Positions 35,586-43,151 of a stretch of 64,000 nt of DNA are shown here, piece by piece. The DNA comes from Hyphomicrobiales bacterium. Lineage in GTDB: Bacteria; Pseudomonadota; Alphaproteobacteria; Rhizobiales; Rhizobiaceae. The stretch is taken from the NCBI GenBank assembly GCA_900469965.1, contig UBZP01000005.1, positions 124,001 to 188,000 on the forward strand, given 5' to 3'. A model generated the notes under the pieces. It did no database searches, was not told the DNA's origin, and saw only the letters and a list, made by a program, of their open reading frames with translations. Both the position numbers and the translations under genes were made by a program. The number at the start of each line of letters is the position of its first letter. Position 1 is the stretch's first letter.

Positions 35586-36637
35586 GCAAGCAGTCCTTCG
35601 TATTCGGAGATCTGGCCGAGCGTGAACGCGCGCATGTCGGCACCGGCCCGCCAGGCCTTGTACCAGGCGCAGGTCCAGTCGACGGTGCGGCGGAGATCGA
35701 GCCGCGGCCGCCAGCCGATCGTGGTCGCGGCCAGCGTCGAATCGAGCGTCAGCTGTGCGGCTTCCGGCGGATGGACGCCTTCGGCCCGCCGCCAGCCGCT
35801 GCCGGCGTCCCAGACGCGCGCGAGTTCTTCGGCAAGCTGCGAGACGGTCGCGACGTTGTTCGGGTCGGGACCGAAGTTCAGGGCGTCCGGCTGCGCCGCA
35901 CGGCCCTCGTGGAGGGCCTGCGCGAACGTCAGATAGCCCGACAGCGGCTCCAGCACATGCTGCCAGGGCCGCGTCGCATCGGGGTAGCGCAAGCTCACAG
36001 CCTCGCCCGCGCAGAAGGCGCGCACCATGTCGGGCACCAGCCGGTCCTCCGACCAGTCGCCGCCGCCGATGACGTTGCCGGAGCGCGCCGTCGCAAGGCC
36101 GATGCCCGCCCCGGCCATGAAGCTCTGGCGATAGCTGCGGCACAGCAGCTCGACGCAGGCCTTGGAGTTGCTGTAGGGGTCCTTGCCGCCGAGCGGGTCG
36201 CCCTCACGGTAGGGCACCCCCGTTCCGGTTTCGGCGTAGACCTTGTCGGTGGTGATGACGAGAACCGTCTTCACCGGGCCTGCCGCCAGCACCGCATCGA
36301 GGAGATTGACGGTGCCGGTCACGTTGACCGCATAGGTCTCGGCCGGCTGGCGATAGGAGCGTCGGACGAGCGCCTGGGCTGCAAGATGAAGCACGATCTC
36401 CGGCGTGAAGTCTTTCACACGGCGCTGGAGCTGCTGCGTATCGCGGATGTCCACCGCGTGGTGGTGGTGGCCGTCCCATGGTCCGGCGAGCGTATAGATG
36501 GAGGGAGACTGGTCCGGGTCGAGCGCAATTCCGCAGACCTCGGCGCCGAGGCGTTCGAGCCAGAGGGTGAGCCACGTCCCCTTGAAGCCGGTATGGCCGG
36601 TGACGAGGACCCGCTTTCCCTTCCAGAACGCCTTCAA
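35582..36637 (-). CDS. rfbG: CDP-glucose 4,6-dehydratase
   Basis: An extended short-chain dehydrogenase that converts CDP-glucose to CDP-4-keto-6-deoxyglucose. The 351 residues start with the diagnostic RVLVTGHTGFKGTWL and include ITTDKVYAE and the active-site DPYSNSKACVELL (Tyr/Lys). I prefer the TTG at 36637. It overlaps the rfbF stop exactly (TTGA), like the ATGA junctions downstream, GGAAGG lies seven bases upstream, and the N-terminus (MKAFWKGKRV) aligns with the family. A GTG at 36673 would add 12 residues and overlap rfbF by 40 bases. Confidence 0.92.
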   Translation of the reverse strand: MKAFWKGKRVLVTGHTGFKGTWLTLWLERLGAEVCGIALDPDQSPSIYTLAGPWDGHHHHAVDIRDTQQLQRRVKDFTPEIVLHLAAQALVRRSYRQPAETYAVNVTGTVNLLDAVLAAGPVKTVLVITTDKVYAETGTGVPYREGDPLGGKDPYSNSKACVELLCRSYRQSFMAGAGIGLATARSGNVIGGGDWSEDRLVPDMVRAFCAGEAVSLRYPDATRPWQHVLEPLSGYLTFAQALHEGRAAQPDALNFGPDPNNVATVSQLAEELARVWDAGSGWRRAEGVHPPEAAQLTLDSTLAATTIGWRPRLDLRRTVDWTCAWYKAWRAGADMRAFTLGQISEYEGLLA

Positions 36638-37407
36638 TTCCAGACCTTCCACGGTGCCCGTCCCGAGTTCCACAGGTCCTCCAGCATCATGCGCTCGCGC
36701 AGCGTGTCCATCGGCTGCCAGAAGCCGTCATGGCGGAAGGCTACCAGTTCGCGGCTCTCGACGAGCCTGGCCAGCGGATCGCCTTCCCAGACCGTCGCGT
36801 CATCCTCGATGAGGTCGATGACGGAGGGATCGAGCACGAAGAAGCCGCCGTTGATGCGCTGGCCGTCGCCGTGCGGCTTCTCGGTGAAGCGCGTCACGAG
36901 ATCGCCCTCGATGTGGGCGGCGCCGAAGCGCCCGGGCGGCGTCACCGCGCACATCGTCGCCTTGCGGCCGTGGGCGCGGTGGAAGGCGATCTCGGCTGTG
37001 ATGTCGATGTCGCCGACGCCGTCGCCATAGGTCAGGCAGAACGGCTCGTTCGGGTTCAGGTACTCGCGAATGCGGCGGATGCGGCCGCCGGTCATGGAGT
37101 GGAGACCGGTATCGACGACCGTGACGCGCCAGGGCGGGCATTCGCGATGATGGTACTCGATCCTGTTCGTCCGCAGCTCGATCGACACGTCGCTGTGATG
37201 GAGGATCAGGTTAACGAAGTACTCCTTGATCATGTAGCTCTTGTAGCCGGCGCAGATGATGAAGTCCGTGAGCCCGTGGTGGGAGTAGATATTCATGATG
37301 TGCCACAGGATCGGCTTTTCGCCGATTTCCACCAGCGGCTTGGGGCGCAGGATCGTTTCCTCTGCAAGGCGAGATCCAAGACCGCCGGCAAGTATGACAA
37401 CTTTCAT
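36634..37407 (-). CDS. rfbF: Glucose-1-phosphate cytidylyltransferase
   Basis: It makes CDP-glucose from glucose 1-phosphate and CTP, the first step of CDP-deoxysugar synthesis. From the ATG at 37407 it has 257 residues, the same as Salmonella RfbF. Visible signatures are MKVVILAGGLGSRLAEET, RPKPLVEIGEKPILWHIM, LTYGDGVGDIDI and DGFWQPMDTLRER. An ATG three codons earlier (37416) is possible. It heads the five-gene overlapping set rfbF-rfbG-methyltransferase-epimerase-GT2. No rfbH (3-dehydrase) is present. Confidence 0.94.
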   Translation of the reverse strand: MKVVILAGGLGSRLAEETILRPKPLVEIGEKPILWHIMNIYSHHGLTDFIICAGYKSYMIKEYFVNLILHHSDVSIELRTNRIEYHHRECPPWRVTVVDTGLHSMTGGRIRRIREYLNPNEPFCLTYGDGVGDIDITAEIAFHRAHGRKATMCAVTPPGRFGAAHIEGDLVTRFTEKPHGDGQRINGGFFVLDPSVIDLIEDDATVWEGDPLARLVESRELVAFRHDGFWQPMDTLRERMMLEDLWNSGRAPWKVWN

Positions 37408-37510
37408 TTCAGACATCCGGCATGAGTTGGCACCAGGAACGCACCAACTCATTATTGATCCTATGTTGCGCGGACCTTGAGCGACGGCAGGGCTCCTGCA
37501 CGGCGGCCGG

Positions 37511-38272
37511 TCATTTCACCAGCCACGCGCCCGGCGCATTGGCCCAGGGGAAGCGGCTGAGCGGCTTGTCGATCTTGCGGCTGCGGGCAAATTCGTCCCA
37601 GGCCAGCGTCTCCCCCGGCCACTTGCTGGTCGCATATTCGTCGAGCACGAGCACGCCACCGGGCACGAGCCGATCCCAGCACTCCTCGAGGATGACCCGG
37701 GTCGGCTCGTAGATGTCGACGTCGAGATTGAGAAGGCAGAAGCGGGCCTCCGGGTTCTCCTTCAGCCAGGCCGGCAGGGTCTTGCAGATATCGCCCTTGA
37801 CGATGCTGCCGCGGTTGGCGGGGATGACCGAGTCGGCATTGTGGAGGGCGAGCAGCGCCTGGAACTCCTCCAGGAAGCTCTCGGAGCTCAGACCGCCCAC
37901 TTCCTTCTGGATGCTGCCGTCGGTCTTGCCGTCCTCGTCCGCCAGACCGGGAAACCCCTCGAAACTGTCGAAGCCGATCACCTTCTTGTGGGTCGCCGTC
38001 GGCGTGAAGGTCTCCAGGAACTTGTGCCAGCTGAAGAACGACTTGCCGAAATAGACGCCGAAATCGGCATAGTGACCGGGAAGGTCGATGGTGAGCTTGA
38101 AGAGCTCGTAGTGGGCAAGCTGCCGGATGAAGGAGCGGCGGCTCGCATAGACCGGGAAGAGGTCGAGGTAGTGCCGGACATCGTGCGGCCACTTCGCGAT
38201 CAGTTCCTCGAGCTTCCTGAAGAAACCGTCCTCGCCTGCCGAGGGGTAGTAGAAAGTATCGGACGCCATCAT
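37511..38272 (-). CDS. TylF/MycF-family O-methyltransferase
   Basis: A 253-residue SAM-dependent enzyme of the TylF (macrocin O-methyltransferase) family. Motifs include the SAM loop (GFDSFEGFPGLADEDG), the metal-binding LLNLDVDIYEPTRVILE and VLVLDEYATSKWPGE. Family members methylate sugar hydroxyls with Mg2+. It lies about 100 bases before rfbF on the same strand and 33 bases after the CmcI-family gene. A role in O-methylating the glycan or sugar made by the island is inferred. Confidence 0.85.
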   Translation of the reverse strand: MMASDTFYYPSAGEDGFFRKLEELIAKWPHDVRHYLDLFPVYASRRSFIRQLAHYELFKLTIDLPGHYADFGVYFGKSFFSWHKFLETFTPTATHKKVIGFDSFEGFPGLADEDGKTDGSIQKEVGGLSSESFLEEFQALLALHNADSVIPANRGSIVKGDICKTLPAWLKENPEARFCLLNLDVDIYEPTRVILEECWDRLVPGGVLVLDEYATSKWPGETLAWDEFARSRKIDKPLSRFPWANAPGAWLVK

Positions 38273-38305
38273 TTGTCTCCGTTTTCCCTTTAGCCGGCCA
38301 TCGGG

Positions 38306-39118
38306 TCAGATGCGGCGCAGAAAGCCATCCGCCGAGGCGGTGATGACGATCTTGTGTTCAATGGTCTTGTCGGTCGCAAACTGAAGCTTCGCGCCGTCGG
38401 CAGCGGTCCGGCCCTCGCCGGAAAGCCGCTTCAGATATTCCCATACGGCGGTCTTCGGATTGTCGCCCTTGCCCCAGGGGCGATTGGCGCACATCTCGTC
38501 CGGCAGGTCCTCCACGCCGGTGTCCCAGACGACGCAGTAGGAGCCCTTGGACGTCAGCGGCGCATAGAGCTCCAGTTCCGCCAGCACGTGCTCATGGGTG
38601 TGGTTGGAATCGAGGAACACTATGATGCGCTCATAGCCCTCGGCATGGGCCCTGACCTTTTCGAACACCTCGGGCGCGATCGACGAACCCTCGATGGTCT
38701 TGATCTTGTGGGCGAGCGGATGCGCCTCGATGCCGGCGCGATTGTGGGCGCGGATGTCGATGTCGACGCCCACGACCTTGCGGCGGCTCGCCTTCGGATC
38801 GAGCACCGTGCCGGCGGCGACGGCGTCGCAGTAGTCCAGCATGGCCAGCATCGAGGCGCTGAGCACGAGCGAGCCGCCATGGGCGATGCCGGTCTCGATG
38901 ATCAGGTCGGGGCGGCAGGTCCAGATCAGTTCCTGGATCGCGTAGACGTCCTGCGGGACCTGGATGACCGGCCTGCCGAGCCAGGTGAAATTCTGCGCAT
39001 AGTTGTGCCGTATGGCCTCTCTCACCCAGATGCTGGACAGGCCGAGAAAGGCCGTATCCTTGCCAATGCCTTCGATGTTTTTGCTGACGTATGCAGCGAA
39101 CTGGGCTTCTGCCGACAT
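38306..39118 (-). CDS. CmcI (cephalosporin hydroxylase) family protein, probable SAM-dependent methyltransferase
   Basis: A 270-residue protein related to CmcI/rhamnosyl O-methyltransferase. Motifs: DLIIETGIAHGGSLVLSASML (SAM site), VVGVDIDIRAHNR, and VFLDSNHTHEHVLAELELY (metal/active region). The ATG at 39118 has AGGA upstream and matches the family start; the open frame beyond it is not coding. Despite the family name, sugar methylation is the more likely role in a glycan cluster. Confidence 0.85.
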   Translation of the reverse strand: MSAEAQFAAYVSKNIEGIGKDTAFLGLSSIWVREAIRHNYAQNFTWLGRPVIQVPQDVYAIQELIWTCRPDLIIETGIAHGGSLVLSASMLAMLDYCDAVAAGTVLDPKASRRKVVGVDIDIRAHNRAGIEAHPLAHKIKTIEGSSIAPEVFEKVRAHAEGYERIIVFLDSNHTHEHVLAELELYAPLTSKGSYCVVWDTGVEDLPDEMCANRPWGKGDNPKTAVWEYLKRLSGEGRTAADGAKLQFATDKTIEHKIVITASADGFLRRI

Positions 39119-39137
39119 GTTTCTTTCGGTCCTGGGT

Positions 39138-39866
39138 TCAGTTGAGACGAGTGCAGTGTATGTCCCACCATTGGGTTCGCGGGGCGAGACGGTTGCCGCC
39201 AAAGTCGCGGACGGTCCTGCTGTAATGGTCGACCATATCGTCATATGACATCCACGGCCCTTCGATGTCGGCGCCGAGCGGGCCGGAGGAGCCCGGCGCG
39301 AAGACATGGCCGAGGCGGACGTCCGTCAGCGTGGGCACGGTCGACTGGTCGAGCAGCTTGAAACCGTCGTAGCCGCACGCGAAGAGCGTCTTCATGTATT
39401 CAAAGCCGAAGCGGCAGTCTTCGACGCTGACGAATTTCGGCAGGTGGGACACGCCCAGGAGTTGATCCAGCACGACATGGTCCACGCCCTCGACATCAAT
39501 CTTGAGGTAGTGGGGTACGGCATACTCGTCGAAGAGCTCGGGCAGCGTCACGCAGCGGACGGTGATCTCCCGGCACGCACTGTTGTCCCGTCCGGCCCAG
39601 CCGATATCGATGCTGCTCCAGTGGTCGTTCTGCAGATTGACAAAGAAATTCGTCTCGCCCGACGTCTCCCAGACGGCCGCATTTACGATCTTCAGCCGGC
39701 CATCAGCCACGGCTTGAGAAAAACGCTTCGAGGCCCGTTCGCAAAGGGCGGGGTTGGCCTCCACGGCGACGACATCGTAGCCGAGCCGCAGGTAGTAGTC
39801 CGTATCGTCGCCATTGTTCATGCCGAGATCGAAGATGAAGCCGCTGTCCTGCGCAAATCTGGTCAT
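39138..39866 (-). CDS. FkbM-family methyltransferase
   Basis: A 242-residue SAM-dependent methyltransferase. It starts with the SAM-binding FIFDLGMNNGDDTDYYLRLG and VVAVEANPALCERA, and has the family's YLKIDVEGVDHVVLDQLL motif. It is coupled to the upstream gene by an ATGA overlap. FkbM enzymes commonly O-methylate sugars in surface glycans; the acceptor is not determinable. Confidence 0.87.
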   Translation of the reverse strand: MTRFAQDSGFIFDLGMNNGDDTDYYLRLGYDVVAVEANPALCERASKRFSQAVADGRLKIVNAAVWETSGETNFFVNLQNDHWSSIDIGWAGRDNSACREITVRCVTLPELFDEYAVPHYLKIDVEGVDHVVLDQLLGVSHLPKFVSVEDCRFGFEYMKTLFACGYDGFKLLDQSTVPTLTDVRLGHVFAPGSSGPLGADIEGPWMSYDDMVDHYSRTVRDFGGNRLAPRTQWWDIHCTRLN

Positions 39867-41104
39867 GGCGAAACTTTCGGTTCACGCGGTATCGCATAGA
39901 CCACCGCGCCCGTTCCGCACCAGCTGTGCAGCCGCATCAGGAAGCGGTAGTCGTCGAGATGCTCCATCAGCCAGGCCGGCGTGCGCCAGATGCCGTCGGC
40001 ATTGTGATAGGTCGTGACGGCAAGCACGGGCCGGCTGGCGCGGATCGTCTCAAGGCCGCCGCGCAGGGCGTCGAGTTCACCGCCCTCGAGGTGGAGCTTC
40101 ACGAAATCGGGGAGGAGACCGAAGCTGTCGAGCGTCCGCGACGTCAGGATGCGGCTGCCGGTCTCGGAAAACTGGGAGGCATAGCCGAGGCCGTCGTGGA
40201 ACGTCCGCCGGCGCTCGACCGCGTCGAGCGCTTGCGGCTCGAGGCGGACACGCGCAGCGATCCCGGGCGAAAGCTGCGACTGCATGCGGCCAAACGCTGC
40301 GAAATGGTTCTCGTCCGGCTCGAAGGCCACGATCGCGGCGAGATCGGCGCCGGCCTTCGCCGCGAAGCGCTCGACGACGCCGCCCCGGTGCGCGCCGCCA
40401 TCGACGAAGACGCGGATGCCTTCGAGATGCGGCTCGACCTCGGGGATGAAGAAGCGGTTGTCCCCGGTCACCGGGGCGCCGTCGAAGGTCCACTCTTCCC
40501 GCAGCCGCCGCCAGGCGAGGAACTGCAGGTGGTGGGCGCGCGACAGATCATCGTCCCAGCCGTCCAGCACGGCCGCAGTGCTCTGCATCTCCCCGGCCGG
40601 CAGGGGCTCGGCGAACCAGCCGTTCGAAAGCGGATGACGATGGCGCTGGCTCTCGGCAAGGTCGTAGAAGGGCACGATGTCCGACCAGCCTTCGGCGGCC
40701 AGATGATCGCCGATCGCGCAGAAGGGCACCGTCGCGATGCAGACCGCAAGCTGTGCGGTCTCCTTCATCTCTGCCGGAGCCTCCGCGGGCTCGACCAGCC
40801 GGACGCCCGCCCAGAAGGGGTCGCTGCGCAGGCGCGCGGCATCGCGATCCACGACGAGCGCGACGTCCACGCCGACTGTTCGCAGGTGATCGAACGCCAA
40901 CCGGCCGAGGTCGCCGGCTCCATAGAGCGCGAGCGGGGCGCGGGGTTGGCGCGGGGCGCTGCGGCAGACGCCGTCGTTGATGCGCGCCAACAATGCGCGC
41001 GCCGCCGCACGTCCCGGCAGTTCCGAGAAATTGCGACCGCGACAGGGCGCCGCCGGCGGCCCCCCTGCCCTGAATTTCCTGCTTGATAGATGGGCAGCGG
41101 TCAT
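39863..41104 (-). CDS. FkbM-family methyltransferase with an N-terminal nucleotide-binding-like domain
   Basis: A 413-residue protein. Residues about 40-180 resemble a Rossmann/sugar-binding module (LALYGAGDLGRLAFDHLRTVG, then VALVVDRD), as seen in proteins that bind UDP- or CDP-sugars. Residues about 200-405 are the FkbM methyltransferase (FVDGGAHRGGVVERFAAKAG, AFEPDENHFAAFGRM, LPDFVKLHLEGGELDALRGG). It is the first gene of the minus-strand arm. The ATG at 41104 fits the arrangement; the longer open frame overlaps the divergent gene. Confidence 0.8.
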   Translation of the reverse strand: MTAAHLSSRKFRAGGPPAAPCRGRNFSELPGRAAARALLARINDGVCRSAPRQPRAPLALYGAGDLGRLAFDHLRTVGVDVALVVDRDAARLRSDPFWAGVRLVEPAEAPAEMKETAQLAVCIATVPFCAIGDHLAAEGWSDIVPFYDLAESQRHRHPLSNGWFAEPLPAGEMQSTAAVLDGWDDDLSRAHHLQFLAWRRLREEWTFDGAPVTGDNRFFIPEVEPHLEGIRVFVDGGAHRGGVVERFAAKAGADLAAIVAFEPDENHFAAFGRMQSQLSPGIAARVRLEPQALDAVERRRTFHDGLGYASQFSETGSRILTSRTLDSFGLLPDFVKLHLEGGELDALRGGLETIRASRPVLAVTTYHNADGIWRTPAWLMEHLDDYRFLMRLHSWCGTGAVVYAIPREPKVSP

Positions 41105-41162
41105 TTCAGTTCGATCGCGTGGTTGGTATAGAGATTTCCGGAAACGCGGACGCACGTGACGG

Positions 41163-41191
41163 AAGGTGGCAATGACCACTGTGACCACCTT
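41163..41191. promoter_or_regulatory. Candidate operator between the two arms of the glycan island
   Basis: A perfect seven-bp inverted repeat, AAGGTGG (41163-41169) and CCACCTT (41185-41191), encloses a direct repeat of TGACCAC (41173-41179 and 41182-41188). It lies in the 117-base divergent gap between the FkbM gene and the epimerase gene and could control both arms. No regulator family is recognised. Confidence 0.4.
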
Positions 41192-41221
41192 TACCAGAGA
41201 CGACCTTTTGCGAGCCTTGCG

Positions 41222-42112
41222 ATGAGCATCGTGCTCCTGACCGGCGCCACCGGCTTTATCGGGCGGCAGATCCACAAGGAACTGACTCGGAAAGGCCATC
41301 GGGTCCGCGTCGTGCTGCGGCCCGGGACAGCCGCCCGAGTGGCGGCGCCCGCAGCCGACATCATCGAAACCGACGATCTGTTCGCGCGCGATGCCGGATG
41401 GTGGGCGGAGGCCTGCGCCGGCGTCGACGCCGTCATCCACAGCGCATGGTACGTCGAACACGGACGCTATATCGACGCGCCGGAAAATGCCGCATGCGTC
41501 GCCGGCAGCTTCCAGCTTGCGCGCGGCGCGAGCGAGGCCGGCGTGCGGCATTTCATCGGCATCGGTACCTGCATGGAGTACCGCCTGCCCGGCGAGCGGC
41601 TGGAGGTCTCTTCCCCGCTCGAGCCTGCGAACTTCTATGCCGCCTGCAAGCTCTCCACCTTCCATATGCTCCGGGAATGGTTCGCCAGGCACGACACGCT
41701 GTTCTCCTGGTGCAGGGTGTTCTACCTGCACGGCGAGGGCGAGCATCCGCGGCGTCTTGCCGCCTACGTTCACGAACAGCTTGCAAGGGGCGAGACCGCG
41801 CGGCTGTCGGCCGGCACCCAGCTCCGGGACTTTCTCGACGTGGCGGAAGCCGGCGCGATGATCGCCAGCCTCGTCGACACACGCCAGCCTGGCGCAATCA
41901 ACATATGTTCAGGTCAGCCCGTAACGATCCGCGCGTTTGTCGAACGGATTGCAGATGCCTATGGCAGACGGGACCTCCTGGAGTTCGGCACCGCCCTACC
42001 CCATCCCTCCGACCCTGCCGCCGTCGTCGGTGTCTGCAATCTCGTCAAAGCGGCGGGACTGCCGGAGACGAATGATGAAAGCGCAGCTGAAGCCGAGAAT
42101 CAATCTGGATGA
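41222..42112 (+). CDS. NAD-dependent epimerase/dehydratase (extended SDR)
   Basis: A 296-residue enzyme that starts with the NAD(P)-binding motif VLLTGATGFIGRQI. The active-site serine/tyrosine/lysine segment is visible in GIGTCMEYR and FYAACKLSTF (YxxxK). The family interconverts or reduces nucleotide sugars. It is a little shorter at the C-terminus than typical members. It is divergent from the methyltransferase arm and overlaps the radical SAM gene by about 40 bases. The product could be a reduced or epimerised sugar. Confidence 0.85.
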   Translation: MSIVLLTGATGFIGRQIHKELTRKGHRVRVVLRPGTAARVAAPAADIIETDDLFARDAGWWAEACAGVDAVIHSAWYVEHGRYIDAPENAACVAGSFQLARGASEAGVRHFIGIGTCMEYRLPGERLEVSSPLEPANFYAACKLSTFHMLREWFARHDTLFSWCRVFYLHGEGEHPRRLAAYVHEQLARGETARLSAGTQLRDFLDVAEAGAMIASLVDTRQPGAINICSGQPVTIRAFVERIADAYGRRDLLEFGTALPHPSDPAAVVGVCNLVKAAGLPETNDESAAEAENQSG

Positions 42113-43151
42113 CCGGACCGCCCTCGAGACGGTGATCCCGCTCGAGACACCGTTCATCGTCTTCGTCGACCCGGCCAGTTCCTGCAACTTCAAATGCACC
42201 TTCTGCCCGACCGGCCATCGCGACATGATCGCCGAGACCGGCCGCTTCCAGGGAGCGATGAAGTACGAGGTGTTCCAGAAGGTCGTCGACGACCTCGGCG
42301 CCTTCGACAAGCCGATCAAGGTGCTGCGCATGTACAAGGACGGCGAGCCGCTCCTGAACAAGCGCTTCGCCGACATGGTCGCCTACGCCAAGCAGAGCGG
42401 CCATTGCGACTATATCGATTCCACCACGAACGGCACCTTCATCACGCCGGAACGAATGGCGCCGATCATCGAGGCCGGGCTCGACAAGCTCAACATCTCC
42501 GTCGACGGCATGACGCGCGAGCAGTACCAGCGCTTCACCGGGTTCAACTTCGACTTCGACAAGTTCGTCGACAACGTGAAGTGGCTCTACGACAACAAGG
42601 GGCAGATGGAGATCTCCATCAAGATCCCCGGCGAGCTGATCACCGAGGCGCAGCGGCAGGAATTCTTCGACACGTTCGGCGACTATTGCGACCGCATCTT
42701 CATCGAGAACTTCGCCCCCTGCTGGCCGGAGTTCGACATCGAGAAGCACACCGGCGTGAAGATCACCGGCGGCATCTACCAGCAGGAGATCGGCGACACC
42801 GACACCTGCCCCTACATCTTCTACGGCTATTCGGTGAATGCCGACGGGCTCGTCAGTTCCTGCTTCCTCGACTGGGGCCGCAAGCTCGTCATCGGCGACG
42901 TGCGTCAGCAGTCGATGAAGGAGATCTGGAACTCCGACAAGATGAACGCGCTGCGCCTGCAGCATCTCGAAGGCCGCCGCCGCGAGAACGGCGTGTGCGG
43001 CAACTGCGGCCAGTTGAGCCACTGCCTGCCCGACAATATCGACGCCCACCGGCCGATGCTGCTCGACAAGTTCAAGGCGCATGTGGACATCAATCCCGCC
43101 GTTCCCGCCCCCGGCGGCATCAAGACCCCCAGCGTGGTCGCCGCCGAATGA
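42072..43151 (+). CDS. Radical SAM/SPASM domain protein
   Basis: A protein of about 359 residues. The radical SAM core begins with PASSCNFKCTFCPTG (CxxxCxxC cluster site, near residue 40). The C-terminal SPASM region has further cysteines (CPYIFYGYSVNADGLVSSCFLDW and ENGVCGNCGQLSHC) for auxiliary iron-sulfur clusters. Two adjacent ATG codons (42072 and 42075) follow a GGAG; either may start. It ends in a four-base overlap with the GT4 gene. Relatives in glycan clusters dehydrogenate, epimerise or rearrange sugars, while others modify peptides; no precursor peptide is visible, so a sugar substrate is more likely. Confidence 0.85.
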   Translation: MMKAQLKPRINLDDRTALETVIPLETPFIVFVDPASSCNFKCTFCPTGHRDMIAETGRFQGAMKYEVFQKVVDDLGAFDKPIKVLRMYKDGEPLLNKRFADMVAYAKQSGHCDYIDSTTNGTFITPERMAPIIEAGLDKLNISVDGMTREQYQRFTGFNFDFDKFVDNVKWLYDNKGQMEISIKIPGELITEAQRQEFFDTFGDYCDRIFIENFAPCWPEFDIEKHTGVKITGGIYQQEIGDTDTCPYIFYGYSVNADGLVSSCFLDWGRKLVIGDVRQQSMKEIWNSDKMNALRLQHLEGRRRENGVCGNCGQLSHCLPDNIDAHRPMLLDKFKAHVDINPAVPAPGGIKTPSVVAAE

